A stretch of DNA of 12,211 nt, taken from contig JBDHRX010000092.1 of NCBI GenBank assembly GCA_039807785.1, positions 1 to 12,211 on the forward strand, read 5' to 3'. Below the pieces are notes generated by a model. That model saw only the letters and a list, made by a program, of their open reading frames with translations. It was not told where the DNA came from and searched no databases. The translations under genes and the position numbers were made by a program. Positions 1 through 7,633 of the stretch are shown here, one piece after another; positions within the stretch are counted from its first letter, which is position 1, and each line of letters starts with the position of its first letter. This DNA is from Zeimonas sp039807785 (lineage in GTDB: Bacteria; Pseudomonadota; Gammaproteobacteria; Burkholderiales; Burkholderiaceae_E).

Positions 1-817
1 CCGCCCGGATCCGGTCCCGGCCGCGGCGTCGCGGCGCGGCGCTCCGGCCGCGGAGGCCCTCGGCGCGGCGCCGCGGATCACGTTCGGCGCCGACGCCCCG
101 CAGGCGGCCGGGGACTTCGGCCTGCTGCGGGAAGGAACCCTGACCTGGCTCGCCCAGGCGGTGGCCGACGACGATGCGGGCGCCGGACGGCGCCGCCGCG
201 AGCCGGCCGCGTTCACCGTGCGGCGGCTCATGCCCGCCGACGCGCTGCGCATCCGCGGCGTGCACAACCAGCTCAACGCGCTGGCCGCGCTCGCGCTGTG
301 CAGCGCGATCGGAGTATCGATGGCCCGAATGCTCCATGCCCTGCGCGACTATGCGGGTGAGCCGCACCGCTGCCAGCTCCTGGCGACGATCGACGGCGTC
401 GAGTACTACGACGACAGCAAGGGCACCAACGTCGGCGCCACGGTCGCGGCGCTGAACGGGCTCGGGCGGCGCTGCCGGCTGATCGCCGGCGGCGACGGGA
501 AGGGGCAGGATTTCGGGCCGCTGGTCGCCGCGGTCCGCGCGCACGCGGCCGGCGTCTACCTGATCGGCCGCGACGCGCCGCGGCTGCGCGCGGCGCTCGA
601 GGGCACCGGCGTCGCGCTGGCGGATTGCGCGAGCCTCGAGGAGGCGGTCGAGCGCGCGGCGGCCGACGCACGGTTCGGCGAGGCGGTGCTGCTGTCGCCG
701 GCCTGCGCCAGCCTCGACATGTTCCGCAACTACGAGCACCGGGCGCAGGCGTTCGCCGCCGCGGTCCGCGCGCGCGCCGAGGCGCGCGGCGTCGTGATGG
801 AGGGCGCCGCATGCTGA
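1..817 (+). CDS. murD: UDP-N-acetylmuramoyl-L-alanine--D-glutamate ligase, C-terminal part (5' end outside window)
   Basis: MurD adds D-Glu to UDP-MurNAc-L-Ala with ATP in the cytoplasm. The frame is open from base 2 to the TGA at 815-817, giving 271 visible codons. The family is usually about 440-500 residues, so the N-terminal domain and P-loop lie upstream of the window. Visible Mur ligase landmarks are the central-domain HNQLNALAA stretch (about 262-288), DDSKGTN (410-430), GGDGKGQDF (488-514, C-terminal domain) and LLSPACASLDMFRNYEHR (689-742). All match known MurD order. Codons 1-22 and the segment around 158-210 are Ala/Arg/Asp-rich and look like loop insertions, as I recall for betaproteobacterial MurD. 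The 3' end overlaps ftsW by 7 bases (ATGCTGA), suggesting translational coupling. Identity is very secure; only the N-terminus is unseen. Confidence 0.96.
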   Translation, partial: RPDPVPAAASRRGAPAAEALGAAPRITFGADAPQAAGDFGLLREGTLTWLAQAVADDDAGAGRRRREPAAFTVRRLMPADALRIRGVHNQLNALAALALCSAIGVSMARMLHALRDYAGEPHRCQLLATIDGVEYYDDSKGTNVGATVAALNGLGRRCRLIAGGDGKGQDFGPLVAAVRAHAAGVYLIGRDAPRLRAALEGTGVALADCASLEEAVERAAADARFGEAVLLSPACASLDMFRNYEHRAQAFAAAVRARAEARGVVMEGAAC

Positions 818-2028
818 GCCTTCGCCTGCCCGGGCGCGGCAGGGGCGCCGACCAGCCGCTGCGCCGCGCGGCGACGCGCCCCGTCTCCCCGGCGAGCGCG
901 CAGAGCGCCGACTTCGCGATGCTCTGGGTCGTGTCGGCGCTGCTGCTGACCGGGCTGGTGATGGTCTATTCGGCCTCGATCGCGCTGCCCGACTCGCCGC
1001 GCTTCGCCAACTACGCGCAGACCCACTTCCTGGTGCGCCACCTGATGGCGGTGACGCTCGGCATCGTCGCCGGGCTGGTCGTGTTCGCGCTTCCGGTGCG
1101 CGAGTGGCAGGCCTGGTCGAAGTGGCTGTTCCTGCTCGGCCTGGTGCTGCTCGTGATCGTCCTGATCCCGGGCATCGGCAAGTCCGTCTACGGCGCGCGC
1201 CGGTGGCTGTCGCTGTACGTGTTCAATCTCCAGCCGTCGGAGCTGATGAAGCTGTTCGTCGTGCTCTACGTCGCCGACTACACGGTGCGCAAGCAGGACT
1301 CGATGCAGGACATCCGCAAGGGCTTCCTGCCGATGGGCGCCGCGGTGGTGCTGGTCGGGTTGCTGCTCCTGCTCGAGCCGGACATGGGCGCGTTCGTCGT
1401 GATCGCGGCGATCGCGATGGGGCTGCTGTTCCTCGGCGGCGTCAACGGCAAGCTGTTCGCCGCGCTGGTGGTGATCGCCGGCACCACCTTCTCGCTGCTG
1501 ATCTGGCTGTCGCCGTGGCGGCGCGAGCGCATCTTCGCCTACCTGGCCCCGTTCGACGAGGCGAACACGCTGGGCAAGGGCTACCAGCTGTCGCATTCGC
1601 TGATCGCGTTCGGGCGCGGCGAGCTGTTCGGCGTGGGGCTGGGCGGATCGGTCGAGAAGCTGCACTACCTGCCCGAGGCGCATACCGATTTCCTGCTCGC
1701 GGTCATCGGCGAGGAACTGGGGCTCGTGGGCGTGATGGTGGTCGTGGTGCTGTTCTTCTGGCTGACGCGCCGCGCCTTCGAGATCGGGCGCCAGTCGATC
1801 AAGCTCGAGCGCACCTTCGCCGGGCTGGTCGCGAAGGGCGTCGGCCTGTGGATCGGCCTGCAGGCGTTCATCAACATGGGGGTGAACACCGGCCTGCTGC
1901 CCACCAAGGGGCTGACGCTGCCGCTGATGAGCTACGGCGGCAGCGGCGTGCTGGTCAACTGCATGGCGATCGCGATCCTGCTGCGCGTGGACTACGAGAA
2001 CCGGCAACTCATGCGGGGCGCCGCATGA
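811..2028 (+). CDS. ftsW: Septal peptidoglycan glycosyltransferase FtsW (SEDS family)
   Basis: FtsW is the SEDS-family membrane polymerase that builds septal glycan from lipid II together with FtsI. The ATG at 811 gives 405 residues. It has GGAGGG at 799-804, six bases upstream. Starting at the next in-frame Met (residue 37) would cut into the first membrane helix, so 811 is preferred. A basic cytoplasmic tail of about 35 residues is followed by roughly ten hydrophobic segments. SEDS landmarks are LLEPDMGAF, the PWRRERI-to-GKGYQLSHSLIAFG stretch, LPEAHTDF, IGEELG, and NTGLLPTKGLTLPLMSYGGSG near the C-terminus. Asp293 in EAHTDF aligns with the proposed catalytic Asp of FtsW/RodA. RodA is the alternative, but the position between murD and murG and the KLHYLPEAHTDF sequence favour FtsW. 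The last four bases overlap murG. Confidence 0.97.
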   Translation: MLSLRLPGRGRGADQPLRRAATRPVSPASAQSADFAMLWVVSALLLTGLVMVYSASIALPDSPRFANYAQTHFLVRHLMAVTLGIVAGLVVFALPVREWQAWSKWLFLLGLVLLVIVLIPGIGKSVYGARRWLSLYVFNLQPSELMKLFVVLYVADYTVRKQDSMQDIRKGFLPMGAAVVLVGLLLLLEPDMGAFVVIAAIAMGLLFLGGVNGKLFAALVVIAGTTFSLLIWLSPWRRERIFAYLAPFDEANTLGKGYQLSHSLIAFGRGELFGVGLGGSVEKLHYLPEAHTDFLLAVIGEELGLVGVMVVVVLFFWLTRRAFEIGRQSIKLERTFAGLVAKGVGLWIGLQAFINMGVNTGLLPTKGLTLPLMSYGGSGVLVNCMAIAILLRVDYENRQLMRGAA

Positions 2029-3095
2029 ACGGGCGCACCATCATGATCATGGCCGGCGGCACCGGCGGGCACGTCATGCCCGGGCTGGCGGTCGCCGCGG
2101 AGATGCAGGCCCGCGACTGGCGCGTCGTCTGGCTCGGCAACCCGACCGGCATGGAGGCGACGCTGGTGCCGAAGCACGGCATCGCGATGCAGTGGGTGCG
2201 AATGGGCGGCGTGCGCGGCAAGGGGCTGGCGACGAAGCTGCTGTTGCCGCTGCGGCTGCTCGGCGCCTTCCGCGACAGCCTGCGCGCGCTGCGCGCCTGC
2301 CGGCCCGCCGTCGTCCTGGGGATGGGCGGCTACGTCGCGTTCCCGGGCGGGGTGATGGCCGCGCTGCTGCAGCGGCCGCTGGTGGTCCACGAGCAGAACT
2401 CGGTCGCCGGGCTGACCAACCGCCTGCTCGCGCGCCTGGCCGACCGCGTGCTCGAGGCCTTCCCCGGCACCCTCGGCGGCGCGCAGTGCACCGGCAACCC
2501 GTTGCGCGCCCAGATGCTGCGCGCCGACCCTCCGCAGCCGCGCTACGCGGCGCGCAGCGGGCCGCTGCGGCTGCTCGTGGTCGGAGGCAGCCTCGGCGCG
2601 CAGGCGCTCAACGAAGCGGTGCCGGCGGCGCTCGCGCTGCTGCCCGCGCCGGCGCGACCGCGGGTGCTGCACCAGTGCGGGCGCGGCCGGCGCGAGGCGC
2701 TCGAGGTCCGCTATCGCGAGCTCGGCGTCGAGGCGACGGTGCGCGAGTTCATCGACGACATGGCCGATGCCTACCGGGATGCCGACCTGCTGGTCAGCCG
2801 CGCCGGCGCGATGACCGTCGCCGAGATCGCCGCGATCGGGGTCGCCAGCCTGCTGGTGCCGTTTCCGCACGCGGTCGACGACCACCAGACCGGCAACGCG
2901 CGCTTCCTGGCGGGACGGGAGGCGGCGCTTCTGGTCCCGCAGCCGGAGCTGACGCCCCGGCGCCTGGCGGACGCGCTCGGCGACCTCGATCGCCCCGCGC
3001 TCGCGGCCATGGCGGCCCGCGCCCATGCCCTGGCGCGGCCCGACGCGGCGCGCCGGGTCGCCGACATCTGCGAAGAGGCGGCGCGCGCATCGTGA
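2025..3095 (+). CDS. murG: UDP-GlcNAc:lipid I N-acetylglucosaminyltransferase MurG
   Basis: MurG transfers GlcNAc from UDP-GlcNAc to lipid I, forming lipid II on the inner face of the cytoplasmic membrane. The product has 356 residues, close to the 355 of E. coli. It shows the GT-B two-domain pattern: the glycine-rich AGGTGGH motif with His16, MGGYVAFPGG and VHEQNSVAGLTNR in the N-domain, then GGSLGAQALN, SRAGAMTVAE and PFPHAVDDHQTGNA in the UDP-GlcNAc-binding C-domain. The start ATG (2025) overlaps the ftsW stop as ATGA. There is only a weak G-rich stretch upstream, so translation is probably coupled to ftsW. Starting at a later Met (residue 7 or 9) would leave almost nothing before the glycine-rich loop. 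All expected substrate-binding motifs are present and nothing is broken. Confidence 0.97.
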   Translation: MNGRTIMIMAGGTGGHVMPGLAVAAEMQARDWRVVWLGNPTGMEATLVPKHGIAMQWVRMGGVRGKGLATKLLLPLRLLGAFRDSLRALRACRPAVVLGMGGYVAFPGGVMAALLQRPLVVHEQNSVAGLTNRLLARLADRVLEAFPGTLGGAQCTGNPLRAQMLRADPPQPRYAARSGPLRLLVVGGSLGAQALNEAVPAALALLPAPARPRVLHQCGRGRREALEVRYRELGVEATVREFIDDMADAYRDADLLVSRAGAMTVAEIAAIGVASLLVPFPHAVDDHQTGNARFLAGREAALLVPQPELTPRRLADALGDLDRPALAAMAARAHALARPDAARRVADICEEAARAS

Positions 3096-4495
3096 AGCAC
3101 AAGGTCAAGCACATCCATTTCGTCGGCATCGGCGGCGCCGGGATGAGCGGGATCGCCGAGGTGCTGCTGAACCTGGGTTACCGGATCAGCGGCTCGGACG
3201 TCGCCGCGAACCCGGCCACGCGCAGGCTGGACGCGCTCGGCGCGACCGTGATGCTGGGCCACGACGCGGTCCACATCGCGGGGGCCGATTGCGTCGTCAC
3301 GTCGACCGCCGTGCGCGGCGACAATCCCGAGGTGGTCGCGGCGCGCAGCCGCAGGGTGCCGGTGGTGCCGCGCGCGATGATGCTGGCCGAGCTGATGAAG
3401 CTCAAGCACGGCGTCGCGATCGCGGGCACGCACGGCAAGACGACGACGACCAGCCTGGTGGCCTCGGTGCTCGCCGCCGGCGGCCTCGACCCGACCTTCG
3501 TGATCGGCGGGCGCCTGATCAGCGCGGGCGCGAACGCGCGGCTCGGCAGCGGCGACTACATCGTCGTCGAGGCCGACGAGTCCGACGGCTCGTTCCTGAA
3601 CCTGTCCCCGATGATCGCCGTGGTCACCAACATCGATGCCGACCACATGGAGACCTACGGGCATGACTTCGCCCGGCTGCGCCAGGCGTTCGTCGAGTTC
3701 ACCCAGCGCCTGCCGTTCTACGGCGCGGCGGTGCTGTGCATCGACGATCCGCACGTGCGCGAGATCCTGCCCTTCGTCTCCCGGCCGGTGATCACCTACG
3801 GGCTGGACGAGGGAGCGCAGTTCCGCGCGGTCGACGTCGCGGCCGACGCGGCGCGGATGCGGTTCACGCTGCGGCGGGAGGACGCGCCGCCGCTGCCGCT
3901 GGTGCTGAACGCGCCGGGCCTGCACAACGTCCGCAACGCGCTCGCGGCGATCGCGGTGGCCGACGAGCTCGGCGTCGCCGACGAGGCGATCGCCGCCGCG
4001 CTGGCGGAGTTCAACGGCGTCGGCCGGCGTTTCCAGAGCTACGGCGAGATGCCGGTTCGCGCCGCCCACGGCGGCGGCCGCTTCACGTTGATCGACGACT
4101 ACGGTCACCATCCCGCGGAGATGGCGGCGACACTCGCCGCGGCCCGCGGGGCGTTCCCGGGCCGGCGGATCGTGCTGGCGTTCCAGCCGCACCGCTACAC
4201 CCGCACCCGGGACCTGTTCGAGGATTTCGTGCGCGTGCTCGCGTCGCCCGACCTGCTGCTGCTCGCCGAGGTCTACCCGGCCGGCGAAGCGCCGGTCGTC
4301 GCGGCCGACGGGCGCGCGCTCGCGCGCGCGCTGCGCGTGGCGGGCAAGGTGGAGCCGGTCTTCGTCGAGGAGATCGGGGCGATGCCCGGCGCGATCCTCG
4401 GCGTCGCGCGCGACGGCGATGTCGTGATCACGATGGGCGCCGGCTCGATCGGCGCGGTGCCGCAGCAGACGAGGGAGGTGGCCGGTGAAGCCTGA
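3092..4495 (+). CDS. murC: UDP-N-acetylmuramate--L-alanine ligase MurC
   Basis: MurC adds L-Ala to UDP-MurNAc using ATP, the first step of stem-peptide assembly. Translation from GTG at 3092 gives 467 residues. The GTG overlaps the murG stop as GTGA. No ATG lies upstream of the essential GIGGAGMSGIAE motif (residues about 12-23), so the GTG is the only sensible start. Domains run in the usual order: UDP-sugar-binding Rossmann domain, P-loop GTHGKTT (residues 112-118), EADESDGSFLNL, TNIDADHMETYG, GLHNVRNALAA, GRRFQ, then DDYGHHPAE, FQPHRYTRT and GAGSIG in the C-terminal domain. MurC rather than Mpl is supported by length, the HPAE/PHRYTRT motifs and the dcw context. The open frame continues upstream of 3092, but that part is a shadow of murG. 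Confidence 0.97.
   Translation: MKHKVKHIHFVGIGGAGMSGIAEVLLNLGYRISGSDVAANPATRRLDALGATVMLGHDAVHIAGADCVVTSTAVRGDNPEVVAARSRRVPVVPRAMMLAELMKLKHGVAIAGTHGKTTTTSLVASVLAAGGLDPTFVIGGRLISAGANARLGSGDYIVVEADESDGSFLNLSPMIAVVTNIDADHMETYGHDFARLRQAFVEFTQRLPFYGAAVLCIDDPHVREILPFVSRPVITYGLDEGAQFRAVDVAADAARMRFTLRREDAPPLPLVLNAPGLHNVRNALAAIAVADELGVADEAIAAALAEFNGVGRRFQSYGEMPVRAAHGGGRFTLIDDYGHHPAEMAATLAAARGAFPGRRIVLAFQPHRYTRTRDLFEDFVRVLASPDLLLLAEVYPAGEAPVVAADGRALARALRVAGKVEPVFVEEIGAMPGAILGVARDGDVVITMGAGSIGAVPQQTREVAGEA
4473..4478 (+). promoter_or_regulatory. Ribosome binding site of ddl
   Basis: GGGAGG lies inside the 3' end of murC, six bases before the GTG at 4485. It is the best Shine-Dalgarno in this part of the cluster and fixes the GTG as the ddl start. 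The next start-like codons are deep inside the gene. Confidence 0.75.
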
Positions 4496-5471
4496 GGTCC
4501 CGACGAGCGCCCCCGCCGCGCCGGCCGATCCCGCCGCGCTCGGCAAGGTCGCCGTGCTCCTGGGCGGCCGTTCGGCCGAGCGCGAGATCTCGATCATGTC
4601 GGGCACCGGCGTGCTCGCGGCGCTGCGCAGCCGCGGCGTCGATGCGCATCCGTTCGATCCGGCCGAGCGCGCGCTCGACGAGCTGGCCCGGGAGGGCTTC
4701 GCGCGCGCGTTCGTCGCGCTGCACGGCCGCTACGGCGAGGACGGAACGGTGCAGGGCGCGCTCGAACTGCTCGGCGTTCCGTATACCGGCAGCGGCGTGA
4801 TGGCCTCGGCGATCGCGATGGACAAGATCTATACCAAGCGCATCTGGATGACGCACGGCCTGCCGACGCCGGCGTTCGCGCTCGCGCGCAGCGCGGCCGA
4901 CGTCGAGGCCGCGGCGCGCCGGTTCGGCCTGCCGATGGCGGTCAAGCCTTCGCGCGAGGGCTCGACGATCGGCTTCACCAAGGTCGTGTCCGTGGACCAG
5001 GCGCAGGCCGCCTACGAGATCGCGCGCCGCCACGACGACGACGTCCTGTGCGAGGAGTTCGTCGACGGACGCGAGCTGACCGTGGCCGTCATCGGCTCGG
5101 GCGACGCGGCCCGCGCGCTGCCGGTCATCGAGATCGTCGCGCCCGCCGGCAACTACGACTACCAGAACAAGTACTTCCGCGACGACACGCGCTACGTCTG
5201 CCCGGCGGACCTCCCGGCGGCGCTGGCCGACGAGATCGCCGACCTGTCGCTGCGTGCCTACCTGGCGGTCGGCTGCGAGGGATGGGGCCGCGTCGACGTG
5301 CTGCTGCGCGGCGCCGACCGGCGCCCGTTCCTGCTCGAGGTGAACACCTCGCCGGGCATGACCGGGCACTCGCTGGTCCCGATGGCGGCGCGTGCGGCAG
5401 GCATGTCGTACGAGTCGCTGTGCCTGCACATCCTCGCGTCGGCGAGCCTGAAGACCGGGGGGCGCGCGTGA
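4485..5471 (+). CDS. ddl: D-alanine--D-alanine ligase
   Basis: Ddl joins two D-Ala molecules with ATP to make the D-Ala-D-Ala dipeptide that MurF adds to the precursor. The product has 328 residues and begins with GTG, supported by a strong ribosome binding site. It overlaps murC by 11 bases. ATP-grasp landmarks: LLGGRSAEREIS (Glu32, matching catalytic Glu15 of E. coli DdlB), ALHGRYGEDGTVQG, PYTGSGVMASAIAMDK, KPSREGSTIG, the omega-loop YDYQNKYFRDDT with its Lys-Tyr pair, GWGRVDVLL and LLEVNTSPGM (metal-binding Glu and Asn). The omega-loop Tyr argues for D-Ala as second substrate rather than D-lactate, as known for Ddl/Van enzymes. An Ala/Pro-rich leader of about 17 residues precedes the domain. 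The position between murC and ftsQ is that of DdlB. Confidence 0.96.
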   Translation: MKPEVPTSAPAAPADPAALGKVAVLLGGRSAEREISIMSGTGVLAALRSRGVDAHPFDPAERALDELAREGFARAFVALHGRYGEDGTVQGALELLGVPYTGSGVMASAIAMDKIYTKRIWMTHGLPTPAFALARSAADVEAAARRFGLPMAVKPSREGSTIGFTKVVSVDQAQAAYEIARRHDDDVLCEEFVDGRELTVAVIGSGDAARALPVIEIVAPAGNYDYQNKYFRDDTRYVCPADLPAALADEIADLSLRAYLAVGCEGWGRVDVLLRGADRRPFLLEVNTSPGMTGHSLVPMAARAAGMSYESLCLHILASASLKTGGRA

Positions 5472-6256
5472 GCCCCTGGCACGACTCGCGGCTGCTCAAC
5501 GCGCTCGCCAACGGCGTGTTCGGCGCGACGCTGCTGGCCGTCTCGGCCGGCGCGGCGTGGTGGCTGTCGCAGCGCCCGCACTTCACGCTGCGCTCGGTGG
5601 CGATCGAGGCGGCCGAGGGGCATCCGCTGCGGTACGTGTCGGCGCCGCTGCTGCGCGCGGCGGTGGCGCGCCACGTGCGCGGGAACTTCTTCGCGGTGGA
5701 TCTCGAGCAGGTGCGCGCCACTTTCGAGACGGTGCCATGGGTGCGTCGCGCGGCGGTCCGGCGCGTCTGGCCGGATGGCCTCGTCGTGGCGATCGAGGAG
5801 CATCGCCCGCTCGCGTTCTGGGGCGACGGGCGGCTGGTGAACACCTACGGCGAGCTGTTCGCCGCCAACCTCGCCGAGGCCGAGGAGGACGGCGACCTGC
5901 CGCAGTTCTCGGGGCCGGAAGGCAGCGCGCAGCAGGTCGCGCGCCGCTACGCCGAGCTGCGCGAGGCGGTCCAGCCGCTCGGCGTGCATCCCGACTCGGT
6001 GACGCTGTCGTCGCGCTATGCCTGGACGATGCGGCTCGACGACGGCACGACGCTGCTGCTCGGGCGCGACCAGGGCATGCCGGTGGAGCGCCGGGTCGCG
6101 CGCTGGGTCGACGCCTACCCGGAAGTCGTCGCCAGCCTGAACCGTCGCGCCGAGGTGATCGATCTTCGCTACCCGAACGGATTCGCGATCCGCTCGCTCA
6201 CGCAACTCGCCGAGGCGGAGGGACGCGAGTCCGCCCCGGCGCAACGCACGCACTGA
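5468..6256 (+). CDS. ftsQ: Cell division protein FtsQ
   Basis: FtsQ is a bitopic divisome protein whose periplasmic part recruits FtsB/FtsL and helps control septal synthesis. The GTG at 5468 overlaps the ddl stop as GTGA and gives 262 residues. The short N-terminus with W-H-D-x-R-L-L-N resembles what I recall of betaproteobacterial FtsQ. A single membrane helix spans about residues 12-33. It is followed by a POTRA domain (about 39-107, with FFAVDL, VPWVRRAAVRRVWPDGLVVAIEEHRP split across its strands) and the FtsQ/DivIB beta domain (NTYGELF, LDDGTTLLLG, VIDLRYPNGFAIR). The cytoplasmic tail is only about ten residues, shorter than in E. coli. No ATG is available before the membrane helix, so the GTG start is well supported. 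The gene ends 16 bases before ftsA. Confidence 0.95.
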   Translation: MSPWHDSRLLNALANGVFGATLLAVSAGAAWWLSQRPHFTLRSVAIEAAEGHPLRYVSAPLLRAAVARHVRGNFFAVDLEQVRATFETVPWVRRAAVRRVWPDGLVVAIEEHRPLAFWGDGRLVNTYGELFAANLAEAEEDGDLPQFSGPEGSAQQVARRYAELREAVQPLGVHPDSVTLSSRYAWTMRLDDGTTLLLGRDQGMPVERRVARWVDAYPEVVASLNRRAEVIDLRYPNGFAIRSLTQLAEAEGRESAPAQRTH

Positions 6257-6272
6257 AACCCGGGACCAGGGA

Positions 6273-7505
6273 ATGACCAGAGACGCCAAGGATCTGATCG
6301 TCGGGCTCGACATCGGCACCTCGAAGATCGTCGCGATCGTCGCCGAGATGCGCCCCGACGGCCACTACGAGATCGTCGGGCTCGGCCAGCACGACTCGCG
6401 CGGCCTGAAGAAGGGCGTGGTCGTGAACATCGAGTCGACGGTCGCGTCGATCCAGCGCGCGCTCGAGGAAGCCGAGCTGATGGCCGACTGCAAGATCCGG
6501 ACGGTCTACACCGGCATCGCGGGCAGCCACATCCGCAGCTTCAACTCGAGCGGGATGGTCGCGATCAAGGACAAGGAGGTCACCGAGGCCGACATGGCGC
6601 GGGTGATCGAGACCGCCAAGGCGGTGAACATCCCGACCGACCAGCAGATCGTCCACGTGCTGCCGCAGGAGTTCATCATCGACGGCCAGGAGGATATCCG
6701 CGAGCCGATCGGAATGAGCGGCGTGCGGCTCGAGGTGAAGGTCCACATCGTGACCGGCGCCGTGTCGGCCGCGCAGAACATCGTCAAGTGCGTGCGCCGC
6801 TGCGGCCTCGAGGTCAACGACCTGATCCTGCAGCCGCTGGCGTCGAGCATGTCGATCCTGACCCAGGACGAGAAGGAGCTCGGCGTGGCGCTGGTCGACA
6901 TCGGCGGCGGCACGACCGACATCGCGATCTTCACCGGCGGCGCGATCCGCCACACCGCGGTGATCCCGATCGCCGGCGACCAGATCACCAATGACATCGC
7001 GATGGCGCTGCGCACGCCGACGCCCGAAGCCGACGAGATCAAGCTGCGCTTCGGCATCGCCAAGCAGGTGCTGGCCGACCCGAACGAGAAGATCGAGGTG
7101 CCGGGCCTGGGCGACCGGTCGCCGCGCACGCTGTCGCGCCAGGCGCTGGCCGCGGTGATCGAGCCGCGTATCGAGGAGCTGTTCTCGCTGGTGCACCAGG
7201 TGGTGCGCGAGTCGGGCTACGAGGAGCTGCTGTCCTCCGGCATCGTCCTTACCGGCGGCACCAGCCTGTTGCCGGGGATGGTCGAACTGGCCGAGGACAT
7301 CTTCCTGAAGCCGGTGCGAATCGGCATGCCGGCGTACACCGGCGGGCTTGCCGACGTGGTTCGCTCGCCGCGCTATTCGACCGCGGTCGGCCTGCTCGAG
7401 GAGGCGCGGCTGCAGCGGCTGCGCGGCCGCAAGGTCGCCGAGCAGTCCGGATCGTTCAAGGAGACCCTGCGTCGCATGAAGGAGTGGTTCCTTGGGAATT
7501 TCTGA
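6273..7505 (+). CDS. ftsA: Cell division protein FtsA (actin-like membrane anchor of FtsZ)
   Basis: FtsA polymerises under the membrane, binds the FtsZ C-terminal peptide and tethers the Z-ring. The product has 410 residues. Actin-fold ATP-binding motifs are present: GLDIGTSKI near the N-terminus, DIGGGTTDIAIFTGG from Asp209 and VLTGGTSLLPG around residue 328. The 1C domain, which is specific to FtsA, is covered by the SGMVAIKDKEVTEADM to PQEFIIDGQ region. The C-terminus (FKETLRRMKEWFLGNF) is an amphipathic helix with Trp/Phe and basic residues, the known membrane-targeting sequence. The ATG at 6273 directly follows AGGGA, which is too close to act as a Shine-Dalgarno. The GGGA at 6262-6265 is better placed but weak. 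The gene follows ftsQ by 16 bases and is probably co-transcribed with it. Confidence 0.97.
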   Translation: MTRDAKDLIVGLDIGTSKIVAIVAEMRPDGHYEIVGLGQHDSRGLKKGVVVNIESTVASIQRALEEAELMADCKIRTVYTGIAGSHIRSFNSSGMVAIKDKEVTEADMARVIETAKAVNIPTDQQIVHVLPQEFIIDGQEDIREPIGMSGVRLEVKVHIVTGAVSAAQNIVKCVRRCGLEVNDLILQPLASSMSILTQDEKELGVALVDIGGGTTDIAIFTGGAIRHTAVIPIAGDQITNDIAMALRTPTPEADEIKLRFGIAKQVLADPNEKIEVPGLGDRSPRTLSRQALAAVIEPRIEELFSLVHQVVRESGYEELLSSGIVLTGGTSLLPGMVELAEDIFLKPVRIGMPAYTGGLADVVRSPRYSTAVGLLEEARLQRLRGRKVAEQSGSFKETLRRMKEWFLGNF

Positions 7506-7633
7506 ACAACCCGTTTCATCCCGGGAAGGGCGACTGGAGAGGCGAGGCCGGGCGGCCGCGCCAGCGGGGGCATGTGCCGTCGGACGGCTCAGCTTCTCCC
7601 GTCTGTCTTCCCACCATCCAGGAGAGCAGCACC
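7506..7633 (+). promoter_or_regulatory. ftsA-ftsZ intergenic leader
   Basis: This 128-base stretch carries no convincing gene. It contains an interrupted palindrome, GCCGTC-G-GACGGC (7576-7588). GGGAAG (about 7523) and CTTCCC (7607-7612) near its two ends could pair over a long distance. The ftsZ ribosome binding site closes it. No clear -35/-10 pair stands out, although the ftsA end (about 7488-7522) is locally AT-richer than its surroundings. A separate signal for high FtsZ expression is plausible, since FtsZ is needed in excess over FtsA, but that is inference. Confidence 0.4.
7620..7625 (+). promoter_or_regulatory. Ribosome binding site of ftsZ
   Basis: AGGAGA stands eight bases before the ATG at 7634. 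It fixes the ftsZ start and rejects the longer open frame that runs back to 7484 inside ftsA. It is stronger than the site in front of ftsA, in line with FtsZ being made in excess. Confidence 0.8.

Noticed and set aside
730..2007. Long minus-strand open frame opposite ftsW (425 codons)
   Set aside because: It mirrors ftsW codon by codon, its product is rich in His/Gln/Arg/Asp with no domain pattern, and it has no ribosome binding site. Long antisense frames are expected in DNA this GC-rich.
2192..3091. 300-codon N-terminal extension of the murC frame
   Set aside because: This part is an out-of-frame reading of murG. MurC homology begins exactly at the GTG at 3092.
2771..4606. Minus-strand open frame of 611 codons opposite murC and the ends of murG and ddl
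   Set aside because: Low-complexity Arg/Ala/His product with no recognisable motif, lying wholly over three well-supported plus-strand genes.
7492..7521. TTGGGA/TTTCAT-like promoter at the end of ftsA
   Set aside because: The match to sigma-70 consensus is poor at both hexamers and it overlaps the conserved C-terminal helix codons of ftsA, so it was not called as a promoter.
7484..7633. N-terminal extension of FtsZ starting inside ftsA
   Set aside because: It shows no similarity to FtsZ, while the ATG at 7634 has a strong ribosome binding site and gives the normal FtsZ length.
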